A DNA stretch of 64,000 bases from Alopecurus myosuroides (taxonomy: Eukaryota > Streptophyta > Magnoliopsida > Poales > Poaceae): the NCBI GenBank assembly GCA_028641055.1, contig CM054057.1:727728484-727792483 (forward strand). Direction: 5' to 3'. The notes under the pieces are model-generated. The model searched no databases and was not told where the DNA came from. It saw nothing but the letters and a program-made list of their open reading frames with translations. Of the stretch, positions 13,801 to 24,124 are shown in pieces. Made by a program: the position numbers and the translations under genes. Every line of letters begins with the position of its first letter. Position 1 is the first letter of the stretch.

Positions 13801-15558
13801 GCTGGCGTGGCCCACTGACTGGGCGCTGACGTGGTTAAGTGAACTGGATCTGGATCGTTAGATCCAGATCTAACGGTGGGAGTGCGTACCTCTTCACGTT
13901 ATAATCTCGGCCGTCGAGATGATCCGACGGTGCAGACTGGACGAGGAGCTCGGGGCGGCCAGCGATGGAGATTCCGGCGCTGCTCCGGCGATCTGCGGCC
14001 TGGAAACGACACCGGCGACGCTCCCGCGGTTCCCCACACAGATGGATGTGACGACGAGGGGCGGCGCGACGAGGGGAACCCGATGGTGAAAGTGGCGTGC
14101 TCGGTGGCTGCTTCTCGCGCCGGTGATGCACGGTTGGAGGGCGGTGCTGCCCCGGTGAACTCGGGAACAACGGCGCTGGCGTTTGGCTGCACACGGAAAC
14201 AAACAAAGGGGTCAGGGAGGTGCGCACGAGCACAAGGGAGAGAATGGTGGTTGTCTCGGTTGCCGGAAGTGGTTCACCTCGCCGGAATCAGTGAAGGGCG
14301 GGGACTAGGGTTTGAAGTCCGGCGACGAATTACAGGGCCACGGGGGCGAAATCGAGCCGAGGGAGAGGGGAAACAAAGAGGGTGTCGTGGGCTCTTTATA
14401 GGTCCAGAGAGGGGGGGCATTCATGGCCTTAATGGCCTGGAATCGAGGGGCGAAACTTTCGGCCTGATAGAGGGGTTTCCAAACAGAGGAAGAAGATGAT
14501 GACGTCATGGGTGACGTCATCCAATATTTTCTTTTTATTTCTGTTTATTTAGTTAAATCATAACTTCTGTTTTAAGTATCCAAATGACATGAAACAAATT
14601 TCTAAATTCTTGAGATTTCAAGTACTTTCTAATAGTACCATTTTTGGAAACAAAACATCATATTTTATTTTTGAATTTGGGAATTTGAATAATTCCTTAA
14701 TAGTTACTTAATGTGATTTTTAATTTAATTTTTTTTAAAACATAGTTATTGGTCAACTAAGATTTTTAGTGACATTATAAATGTTGAAAACAAGATTTTG
14801 AAAGTCATTCCACCATGTTTTCACAATTATTTATTTTGAAAATAAATAAAGCACTAATAATACTTTAAGGCCATTTTAAAATTTAGAAAATAAATTTATG
14901 TTATTGTCTAAATAAAATTTCAGAGACATTTTACTTGTCATATATTATTTTTGGAAAGCCATTTTAAAACTATTTCACAATTTATAATTTTAGGATATGA
15001 AGGATTTACTATTAGTAACTTAATGTTATTTAATTAGTTCATATCAAATAATTAATATTGTTGATCAATAAAATTTAGAATAAAACCACTAGTCATAATA
15101 TTGTTTTCAAAACCTTTTGTTATGTTATTATCAAAGCAATGCATTTCATTTTCACCCCTTTATGTTTAAAACTTGGAATAACAACTAAAAGTTATTATTA
15201 ATAAATTTATTCTCATCAAAATATTTTTGGGGATAAGAACTTTATTAAGGTTTATAATTCTTTGATTTTTGATGCCATAAAATAAATTCAGATGAATATT
15301 GTAGTTGTAAACATTTTAGGTAAAGGTTTGTTAATAAAAGATATCCCCTTTATATAAAGAAACTTATTTTTTTGAATAAGGTTTTAGGGTTTAAGGAACA
15401 AGGCATAATTGGATTGGTAAACTCAATTTAATTGAAATATGTATTGTTTTCTTTTGTTTCTTGCTTCTCATTTGGTTTTTGGTGACTTGCACAATATGAA
15501 AACAAAAAGTTTCAAATTTTTGTGATTTTTGAGTTTTCCAAAAATCAGGGATGTTACA
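10872..15558 (-). repeat. Inner LARD 5' LTR
   Basis: 4687 bp, closely similar to 4989-9687, with several one- to four-base indels. A TATA-like box (minus CTATAAAG) is at 14394-14401. The ORF 13876-14499 on the plus strand is antisense to the element and is a longer version of 8002-8529 through one indel, so it is not regarded as a gene. Confidence 0.9.
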
Positions 15559-15563
15559 TGCAT

Positions 15564-17900
15564 TAAATAAGAAATAGTTGTTTTCAGCAATTTAAATTAT
15601 TCAAAACAGCAAACAAAGTTCATATTTGGAAAGCTTATTCAATTTTGCATGGAAACATGTTTTACATGTTGGAAAACAATTTTAAATGATTTAGTTAAGC
15701 ATATTACCAATTTAAATGCATTAAATAAGGGATGAAACAATTATCCAATTTAAATATTGCAAACCAGAAAACAAAGTTGATATTCAAGTGTAGCATTTAA
15801 TTTTGGATGGATTTCATGTTTTGGGTTTTCAATTTGGAGCAAGCATGTGAAAGTTATTAATTAGGAATTTTAATTAATTAATTAAGGCATTTTTAAATGA
15901 CATTAATTTTAATTGTCCAAATTGGAAAACAAAGTTGATATTCAGAAAGGTGGTTTCATTTTGAGTGGAAAACATATTTTATTTGTTGAAATTGGAGTTA
16001 AAATGAATTAGTTATGATTTTCACAAAATTGAATGAATTAATTAAAGCATTAAGTAATTGCATTAATTTTATTTATCGAAAACAGAAAACAAATGTTATA
16101 TTTGGAAAGAGCATGAAATTTTGGATGGAAAACATATTTTATATGTTGAAATTTGAGTTTAAATGGATTTATTAGGTGCATTTGAATGACAGGGACCTGA
16201 TTGTGATTTTTAGGGACCTTGTGGTGAAAAGAAAACCTCAGATCTGGATCTGGGGTGATCCAGACCGCGCCCAACGCCAGCCACAGACGCTGACGGGTGG
16301 CCCCTGCGCCACGGTGGCGCCAGCTAGCGCGGCTGAGGGACGACGTGGCCTCCAGGGCCACTGCCGTGCGGGCCCATGCGCGTGCGCGTGCGAGTGAAAA
16401 AGATGGGAGGCTAAATGCCTCCCGTGGGGATCGAACCCTGCCCGCGGGCGTGCGCGCGAGGGTGCGCTACCACTGCGCTGCACTGCGTTTGTTGTCAGGT
16501 AAGGGGGACTCGGGGGTATAAGGTTCATTCGCGTGCGTTAACTGAAACTGAACTTAAAAGTTCAGACTTTCTGCACTGCACCGAGGGATCGGTGATCGCC
16601 GGCAGCGATCGCCGCCGTGCTGCTCGTGTGCGTTGTGCTGTGAGCGTGCAACGGATAGAGGCGAGAGAGAGAGAGAGGATGGAAGGGAGGGGATCGTGCT
16701 CACCGTGAAGCAGAAAGGGGAGGTGGACGACGGCAGCGACAGTCGAGGGGATGAAGATGGCGGCGGCGATCCGGTGGCTCTCAGCCACAGCGGCGTGGTC
16801 GAGGAGGAAGCGGACGGAGCGGGGAACTCGTTCCCGGGTCCCGTGGGAACCTGCCGGCGACCACACCCACCACCCACACCCTCGATCAAGCTCCGTTCAT
16901 GGCGGTGGCAGAAAAGTTCAGAGAGAGGAAGGTTGCAGGGCAGCGAGGGAGAGAGAGGAGAAGAAAGTGGCGGCGGCGAGGAGAAGGAAGGAGGGAGAGG
17001 AGGAACTAGGGCACGCCTAGGGGGGTCATATAGGGAGGAGGGGAGCAGGTGAGCTCCCTGCTCGGTGGGGGAGCCCCCCTCCTCTCTGTCTCACCGTACG
17101 GAGGTAGGAGAAAGCGACAGCGGGGGTACGCAGGCCGTGGGGATGGTGGGCTGGCCCAATTGGGCTGGCCTGCCCTTTCCCCCTCTGTTTTCTTTTTTTT
17201 TTCTTTTTTTTTCCTGTTTCTGTTTCTTTTTTTTTTGCAGAAAAAGAAAAGGAAAGAAAGGAGAGAAAAAGGAAGGTTTTTAGGGGGTTTAAATTTTTGG
17301 AAATTTTTTATAGTTTGGTTATTTCAAAAGGCCAGCTGTGCAAGTGTTGGTTTTCAAAATTTTGAATTTTGGTTGCTGTTTGGAAATTTAATTGAATTTA
17401 AGTGAATTTGATATTAAATGAATAATTGAAACTTAAGCAATTTAAAAGTTTTTAATTTCAAGTTTATTTGAAACAAATGATTGGATTGTTTTGTAATTTT
17501 CATTTGAAACATGTAACAGAACAAGTATGAAACAAGCATTTGAAATTTGGTTTGAAATTCAAATAGAAAAACAAGGGGAAACAAAGGAAAACAATTGGAA
17601 AACAAATGCAAAACTTAAGATGCCATGATGCAAAACATAATTTAACAAAAAGCAAACATTCTAAAGGTTGTTTTGTTAACAAGCATTTTAATTGATTCCA
17701 ACTCAAAATTATTGAAAACATTTTGAGTTGTTTAGTTTGCCACTTTTAATTGGAAACTTGAACATGTTTGAAAGTTTAAATTGGTTTGAACTTTTGAGTT
17801 GTTTTGAAAAACAGGGTGCAATGCATATGATGCCTGTGATGCAAAGCCAAAAGAAAAACAACCAACTTTCTAACTTAGGGGGAACACCCCAGGTGTTACA
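15564..17900 (-). repeat. Outer LARD 3' LTR, part 2
   Basis: Continues the LTR after the inner LARD and its TSD copy, and ends (plus) CCAGGTGTTACA at 17900. Together with 2810-4988 it gives about 4.5 kb, matching the other LTR. It contains the AT-rich ~160-bp repeats, a tRNA-like block (16426-16482), a TATA-like site (minus strand, 17027-17034) and a T-rich/polypyrimidine stretch near 17190-17240. ORFs at 16050-17052 on both strands are GC-rich block artefacts. Confidence 0.88.
16426..16482 (-). other. tRNA-like block with A- and B-box, LTR copy 1
   Basis: On the minus strand an A-box-like CAGCGCAGTGGTAG (near 16481-16468) is followed by a B-box-like GGTTCGATCC (16437-16428). The start-to-start distance is about 43 nt, as in tRNA genes. 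The T-arm region is followed by GGGAGGC, but no complementary 5' acceptor strand is present. It is therefore not a functional tRNA; a relic or an internal Pol III-type promoter is possible. Confidence 0.45.
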
Positions 17901-17918
17901 AACGACACCACTAACAAG

Positions 17919-17938
17919 GGATTGCGCCCTCGCAATCC
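17919..17938 (-). other. Stem-loop 18 nt upstream of outer LARD 3' LTR
   Basis: GGATTGCGCCCTCGCAATCC is a perfect 8-bp stem with a 4-nt loop (AGGG in the sense strand). It lies exactly 18 nt (17901-17918) from the LTR end. Confidence 0.85.
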
Positions 17939-18380
17939 ACCTACTAACCCGGGAGGGGAAAGAAGTTCGATTATCGATTCTTCTTGCTTCCAGCTGATCT
18001 CCTCGACACCACTAACAAGGGTTTCTCGACACCACTAACAAGAGATTTTTGCTCGGGTTGATGACGATGTTCTTCCACCAGGAATCTTCCGATGATCGAA
18101 CCTATTAGGTTAAAGGCTCGGAAAACGTCCACCTACGTAGGATCCTAACACTTTGAAAGATAGACAAGGGGGGAGACTCCAAAACAAATAATATGGGAGG
18201 GGAAATAGAATAGAGATAAGGAGAAAACAAGAATCCTATTGAGATGTTTCCAAAACAGGTTTTGTACAAATAGTTTTTGACACTCTAGAAACACGACCTT
18301 TAGCGAGGTTATCCTACTGTCTTTGCGGACCCGTTGCTTCGATAACCATTCGTATCGAAACAATCTCGGGAATCGGAAAC

Positions 18381-18395
18381 CTGGCTCTGATACCA
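18381..18395 (-). promoter_or_regulatory. Primer-binding site (initiator tRNA-Met), outer LARD
   Basis: The minus strand reads TGGTATCAGAGCCAG, 2 nt from the LTR at 18398. Thirteen bases fit the 3' end of initiator tRNA-Met. Confidence 0.9.
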
Positions 18396-20439
18396 TTTGT
18401 GACGCCCCGGGATCGGGCACTATGCAGATTTCAGCATTCCCGCCAAAATCCACATAATAACCGATTCCAGGTTGCCACTTGTGTTAACATTACAACAGTT
18501 CACGAATATTCCGCAACAACAACAGAAAAGATATATACAAGAAGACTCAAACGAGTCAAGGATACAACTGATACAATAGAAAGATCCAAATAACAGCGGA
18601 AGAAACAACATAGTATCCGACTACGGACAAGATACAAATTGGACTAAGAGTCCTGAAGATAACCGATGGCGTCCAATCCCTACCCAGGCCAAGCCGGAGG
18701 GATTCCCAAGCTAACGTCGTCATACTTCAAACCTGCTGACTGCAATGTGGAATATGCAGCCACGAAAGGGATTCGTGGGTCAGTACGGTTAAGTACTGGC
18801 AAGTGGATAACCCATACTCACAAGATACCAGCGTAACCAATCATCACAAGATACAAATACTTTGGGTACAACGGAAAGGAAGGGATTATTGCAAAGGAGC
18901 GGCAGCTGGCTGCACTAACTAACTACAGTGACTCGCTACAACATCCGGCTAAAAGAAAGGGATAAGATAGCGTATCAGAACCAACTACAAACTCACCAAA
19001 ATACCCATCCAATGTTACCCCCTACTAAGGAAGCAACCCAAGGAAACTCACACTGTTGATTAAGGTGACATTCATTTTTATGGTGGAGGTAATCTATATT
19101 ACTAGTCAAGTTATCATCGTTAAGTGTAAATTGTCTGAGTACTTGTTAGCCAGCACTTTCACCAAGTCATCCATAACCGCGGACAACACGGCTTCTCGAG
19201 AAGATTTAACCCTGCAGGGATGCACCAATTTGGCCGTACACGTAAGAATGACCCGCCAGATGGAAAGGCCCTTCCACCAAGCGAGGCACTCAACACAACC
19301 CAACTCTTCTTCGCATCAAGCCCAAAGAACCACATGCTGTGCGTGCGCGGCTAATCGAGCCCCCACGAAGAAAAGGGGGACCCTCATAGCACTCTAAGAC
19401 CACGCCGCCCTAAATGCCGACTACAAAAGTTCCTCCCTGGCGCCAAGGGCTCGCACCTGCATATGCATGCATCAAATGGAAAGCCCGAACTAAGTGTGGC
19501 GATTTGGACGAGATGCGAATCCAATCAGAATTGCGGGGGGCGCCCATACTCGCTTCCCACATGCAGTTAGTGCGCTCATCATGGATCAATGGACAAGACC
19601 CTTTTCCTAATTAGGGTCGACACTAGCAGGCCTCAAAACCACGCCGGGCCTCCTGCCGGTGCCTTATCATCAAATTATTATTACCCCAAGCATTAACATG
19701 TTGTTGATTGAATTGAAACCCAACTATCAAACTAAACAGGTGATAAGATAAATGACGACAAGACTCGAGCACAAACAACACTAAGCATGCAACTACGACA
19801 CAAGGGCCAACAGGGTAAACAAACAACAGTTAATGGGAAGTGGAAGGAAGGCTATATCATGGCTGCAAGGTAAACATATGATAGGATCGAGACACAAGCA
19901 TCGAATCATAAGGCTAGCATAAGAACAACGGAAAGAATCGGTAACAAGTGATGAAAGGCAGCCATAGGTAGCAAGTGAGTATACTTGCCTGGAATCCAGC
20001 AAGTAGAGGTACATCCTAAGAACTTGTCGTTGCTCACATCATCTCAACGTCCTATCCGCGAAGAAGCAACGAACTAGGACAAACACCGGATGCATCAATT
20101 ACTACTACGGCAAAAGATCCAGCATGATCAAGATATGGATGCATGACAAGTTTAAGGATGCATCAAAGATAAACTAGTTGACATGGTAAACATATTTAAA
20201 TGGGCCCATATGCAATTTGGATTGCATATGGAAAAGCCCATGAATTAATGTTGAATTAAATGATCTACAAATAACCATCATGTGAAAGTTGATTAGCATG
20301 ATGCATGGATGATGAAAACAATAAGAAAACAACAATAGCTTCAATTTGAAAAGGTGTTTACCAAGTTTGGAAATTTATTTATTAAGTTATGAAATTCGGC
20401 TTCTTAAATGAGTTACACAAGCATTTGTTGTTTTCACCC

Positions 20440-21200
20440 ATTTTAATTGTTCAAAACAGTTAACCAAATTTATATTTGGAAAGAACACAAAATTTTAGAT
20501 GGAATACATATTTCATTTGTTGAATTTGGATTTTAGATGAGCAAGTTATTAAATTGACAATTTTAAATGCATTAAATAAGAAACAGTTGTTTTCAGCAAT
20601 TTAAATTATTCAAAACAGCAAACAAAGTTCATATTTGGAAAGCTTATTCAATTTTGCATGGAAACATGATTTACATGTTGGAAAACAATTTTAAATGATT
20701 TAGTTAAGCATATTACCAATTTAAATGCATTAAATAAGGGATGAAACAATTATCCAATTTAAATATTGCAAACCAGAAAACAAAGTTGATATTCAAGTGT
20801 AGCATTTAATTTTGGATGGATTTCATGTTTTGGGTTTTCAATTTGGAGCAAGCATGTGAAAGTTATTAATTAGGACTTTTAATTAATTAATTAAGGCATT
20901 TTTAAATGACATTAATTTTAATTGTCCAAATTGCAAAACAAAGTTGATATTTAGAAAGGTGGTTTCATTTTGAGTGGAAAACATATTTTATTTGTTGAAA
21001 TTGGAGTTAAAATGAATTAGTTTTGATTTTCACAAAATTGAATGAATTAATTAAAGCATTAAGTAATTGCATTAATTTTATTTATCCAAAACAGAAAAAA
21101 AATGTTATATTTGGAAAGAGCATGAAATTTTGGATGGAAAACATATTTTATATGTTGAAATTTGAGTTTAAATGGATTTATTAGGTGCATTTGAATGACA
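20440..21200. repeat. Degenerate ~160-bp tandem repeat inside the LARD LTR
   Basis: Two anchor motifs recur at regular spacing. The AAAACAG/AAACAAAG-type anchor is near 20453, 20612, 20772, 20933 and 21087. The anchor GATGGAAAACATATTT(T)AT-TGTTG is near 20500, 20656, 20816, 20972 and 21133. Five AT-rich units of about 155-161 bp are implied. The same array in LTR copy 1 is split by the inner LARD (4855-4988 and 15564-16195). Confidence 0.75.
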
Positions 21201-21434
21201 GGGACCTGATTGTGATTTTTAGGGACCTTGTGGTGAAAAGAAAACCTCAGATCTGGATCTGGGGTGATCCAGACCGCGCCCAACGCCAGCCACAGACGCT
21301 GACGGGTGGCCCCTGCGCCACGGTGGCGCCAGCTAGCGCGGCTGAGGGACGACGTGGCCTCCAGGGCCACTGCCGTGCGGGCCCATGCGCGTGCGCGTGC
21401 GAGTGAAAAAGATGGGAGGCTAAATGCCTCCCGT

Positions 21435-21492
21435 GGGGATCGAACCCTGCCCGCGGGTGTGCGCGCGAGGGTGCGCTGCCACTGCGCTGCAC
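21435..21492 (-). other. tRNA-like block with A- and B-box, LTR copy 2
   Basis: Second copy of the block at 16426-16482. The B-box-like GGTTCGATCC is unchanged. In the A-box region, GGTAG has become GGCAG on the minus strand. Confidence 0.45.
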
Positions 21493-22030
21493 TGCGTTTG
21501 TTGTCAGGTAAGGGGGACTCGGGGGTATAAGGTTCAGTCGCGTGCGTTAACTGAAACTGAACTTAAAAGTTCAGACTTTCTGCACTGCACCGAGGGATCG
21601 GTGATCGCCGGCAGCGATCGCCGCCGTGCTGCTCGTGTGCGTTGTGCTGTGAGCGTGCGACGGACAGAGGCGAGAGATAGGGGATGGAAGGGAGGGGATC
21701 GTGCTCACCGTGAAGCAGAAAGGGGAGGTGGACGACGGCGGCGACAGTCGAGGGGATGAAGATGGCGGCGGCGATCTGGTGGCTCTCAGCCACAGCGGAG
21801 TGGTCGAGGAGGAAGCGGACGGAGCGGGGAGCTCGTTCCCGGGCCCGTGGGAACCTGCCGGCGACCACACCCACCACCCACACCCTCGATCAAGCTCCGT
21901 TCATGGCGGTGGCAGAAAAGTTCAGAGAGAGGAAGGTTGTAGGGCAGCGAGGGAGAGAGAGGAGAAGAAAGTGGCGGCGGCGAGGAGAAGGAAGGAGGGA
22001 GAGGTGGAACTAGGGCACGCCTAGGGGGTT

Positions 22031-22038
22031 CATATAGG
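22031..22038 (-). promoter_or_regulatory. Candidate TATA box, outer LARD 5' LTR
   Basis: The minus strand reads CCTATATG just after the GC-rich block and is followed by a C/T-rich leader-like stretch. The equivalent in the 3' LTR is 17027-17034. Only composition and position support it. Confidence 0.4.
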
Positions 22039-22900
22039 GAGGAGGGGAGCAGGTGAGCTCCCTGCTCGATGGGGGAGCCCCCTCCTCTCTGTCTCTCCGT
22101 ACGGAGGTAGGAGAAAGCGACAGGGGGGGTACGCAGGCCGTGGGGATGGTGGGCTGGCCCAATTGGGCTGGCCTGCCCTCTCCCCCTCTGTTTTCTTTTT
22201 TTTCTTTTTTTTTCCTGTTTCTGTTTCTTTTTTTTTGCAGAAAAAGAAAAGGAAAGAAAGGAGAGAAAAAGGAAGGTTTTTAGGGGGTTTAAATTTTTGG
22301 AAATTTTTTATAGTTTGGTTATTTCAAAAGGCCAGCTGTGCAAGTGTTGGTTTTCAAAATTTTGAATTTTGGTTGCTGTTTGGAAATTTAATTGAATTTA
22401 AGTGAATTTGATATTAAATGAATAATTGAAACTTAAGCAATTTAAAAGTTTTTAATTCCAAGTTTATTTGAAACAAATGATTGGATTGTTTTGTAATTTT
22501 CATTTGAAACATGTAACAGAACAAATATGAAACAAGCATTTGAAATTTGGTTTGAAATTCAAATAGAAAAACAAGGGGAAACAAAGGAAAACAATTGGAA
22601 AACAAATGCAAAACTTAAGATGCCATGATGCAAAACATAATTTAACAAAAAGCAAACATTCTAAAGGTTGTTTTGTTAACAAGCATTTTAATTGATTCCA
22701 ACTCAAAATTATTGAAAACATTTTGAGTTGTTTAGTTTGCCACTTTTAATTGGAAACTTGAACATGTTTGAAAGTTTAAATTGGTTTGAACTTTTGAGTT
22801 GTTTTGAAAAACAGGGTGCAATGCATATGATGCCTGTGATGCAAAGCAAAAAGAAAAACAACTAACTTTCTAACTTAGGGGGAACACCCCAGGTGTTACA

Positions 22901-23766
22901 ATAAACATGGGTTATCTCCCAAGAGTGCTTTTTCAACGCCTTTCAGCTAGGCACAGAAAGCAAGAATCAAGTATTTTCAAGTGAAGAAGCATCCAAATCA
23001 AGACCAGAAACCTTATCCACAATGCATTGTATTTTATCTGTATAAGTTTCATATGACCCTCTCTCAACACTCTTGGGTTCACTACTTTCATCAAATGGGT
23101 TTTCAGGAAAAATCCAATCTTTTCCAAAGTTTCATGCATTCCTACGAGTTTAAAAGGTATTGGTATTTTGATTTCTTCCCCATTTTTTGGTTTGGTTTTT
23201 TCCAATTTTTAAAGATCACCGATAACATGTACACATGAGCCTAGCATCTTAAAACGATCAAAGAATTTCCTATCCTCTACAACAATGTCACAAATTTTGT
23301 TAAGCAAAGTTTCCAGAATAAAATCTCTCTTTTCAATATCCTCAACATCATTTAGGTTAAGAAACATTTGCTGCATTATGGGGTTAAGGTTAACAAACCT
23401 AGCCTCTAACATGTGAACTAAAGAAGTTGCATCAGTTTCATAATTCGGAGCAAGTTCTGCTAAGGATCTACCCTCAACATCTTTATGCTTACTAACATGA
23501 TTAAAGAATTCTTCAATGCTATCCTTTCCAATTATAGAACCACTACTTATTGATAAGTCTTTAAGGGTGTACTTAGGTAGTAACATGATGAACAATAAAC
23601 TAAAAGCAGGGTAGAAAAAATAGCAACTAGAAATAGAAACTATCTTTTTTATGTTTTTTGATATAAAGAAGCAAACAAGAAAAAATGAAATAATCTAAGC
23701 AACACAATAAAAAAAGTAAAAAGATTGGAAGTGAGAGACTCCCCTTGGAGAAATCCTCTTGCTTAC
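22901..23766 (-). other. Internal 5' half of the minus-strand Athila-like element
   Basis: Continues the Athila-like internal DNA after the outer LARD. It holds the conserved ORF relic (22967-23595) and the leader with the motif rendered as minus-strand AAGGGGAGTCTCTCACTTCCAAT. It is cut at 23766 by the plus-strand relative, and only 29 bp (38679-38707) remain beyond that insertion before the 5' LTR. Confidence 0.8.
22967..23595 (-). pseudogene. Conserved unknown ORF of the Athila-like family (copy 1)
   Basis: About 200 codons, read from the ATG at 23595 or 23586 (LLPKYTLKDL). The first ~128 codons are open to an in-frame stop at 23209. Recognisable sequence continues in the same frame (residues resembling PIPFKLVGMHE), then shifts frame and ends near 22967. 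Two relatives lie at 25909-26513 and 32265-32881. Shared blocks include TLKDL, EFF-HVSKH, ELAPNYET-AT, NL-P(I)-Q, FILET and GSCV. No retroviral enzyme motif is visible and I do not recognise the family. The N-terminal part is hydrophobic if an upstream start is used. Confidence 0.6.
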
Positions 23767-24124
23767 TGATACGTCATAAACGTATCGTTAATTTCTGATG
23801 TTCCATGTTGTTTCCATGCCATATGCTACATGTTTTCTTTTCACTTTATGCCATTTTTATAGATTTCCTGGGACTAACCTATTGACAAGATGCCATAGAG
23901 CCAGTTCTTGTTTTCTGTTGTTTTTAGTTTCAAAAAAGTTCTTCTGGAATTTTTCTCGGAATTGGACGATTCGAAGCCCGTAAATCTTAGAAAGTTGTCA
24001 CGCACACGGAGTCCGGAGGAGCACACCATAGGGCGGCGCGCCCCCTGGCCATGCTATGGGGTGCTGTGGGCACCCTGGCCGTCCACCGATGTCGCCCTTT
24101 CGCCTATTTAGTCTCCTCGAAGGG
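23767..24124 (+). repeat. Element A 5' LTR, part 1
   Basis: It begins with TGATACGTCATAAACGTATC and stops at CCTCGAAGGG, where element B inserted. AAGGG (24120-24124) is the left TSD; the right copy is AATGG (30819-30823), one base different. Confidence 0.85.

Larger units (their letters stand above)
4989..15558 (-). mobile_element. Inner LARD-type LTR retrotransposon with 4.7-kb LTRs
   Basis: LTRs 4989-9687 (4699 bp) and 10872-15558 (4687 bp) flank a 1184-bp internal region. The TSD is TGCAT (4984-4988 and 15559-15563). The empty site is visible in the second outer LTR near 20566. The PBS for initiator tRNA-Met lies at 10855-10868 beside the right LTR, so the element is minus-strand. The LTR copies differ mainly by small indels, pointing to a fairly recent insertion. 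No gag or pol is present. Confidence 0.9.
17901..18397 (-). other. Outer LARD internal region (497 bp), non-coding
   Basis: It lies between LTR ends 17900 and 18398. The PPT-proximal 16-mer CGACACCACTAACAAG occurs three times (17903-17918, 18004-18019, 18027-18042). The PBS (minus TGGTATCAGAGCCAG) is at 18381-18395. No ORF of note. Such a short internal region leaves room only for signals needed in cis. Confidence 0.85.
2810..22900 (-). mobile_element. Outer LARD-type LTR retrotransposon with 4.5-kb LTRs
   Basis: On the minus strand the LTRs begin TGTAACACCTGG and end GGGGCGTCACA. The element is flanked by a perfect 5-bp TSD ATAAA (2805-2809 and 22901-22905). The flanks rejoin as continuous Athila-like internal DNA. 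The PBS for initiator tRNA-Met (TGGTATCAGAGCC) is at 18381-18395 next to the right LTR, which fixes the minus orientation. The internal region is only about 497 bp and codes for nothing recognisable. This fits a large retrotransposon derivative (LARD) that is mobilised in trans. The left LTR is split by the inner LARD. Confidence 0.88.
18398..22900 (-). repeat. Outer LARD 5' LTR (intact, 4503 bp)
   Basis: Runs from TGTGACGCCCCGGG to CCAGGTGTTACA (plus-strand reading), followed by TSD ATAAA. It carries the 15-mer GGAATATGCAGCCAC shared with the inner LARD LTR, five AT-rich ~160-bp tandem units (about 20440-21200), a tRNA-like block (21435-21492), a GC-rich region and a TATA-like site on the minus strand. 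The ORFs inside recur in both LTR copies with different breaks and are not genes. Confidence 0.9.

Noticed and set aside
16418..16487. A functional tRNA gene
   Set aside because: The boxes fit, but there is no complementary acceptor stem and only a weak T-stem; kept as a tRNA-like block.
16050..17052. Cluster of ORFs in both strands, repeated at 21059-22024
   Set aside because: Inside the outer LARD LTR; GC-driven and not conserved in length between copies.
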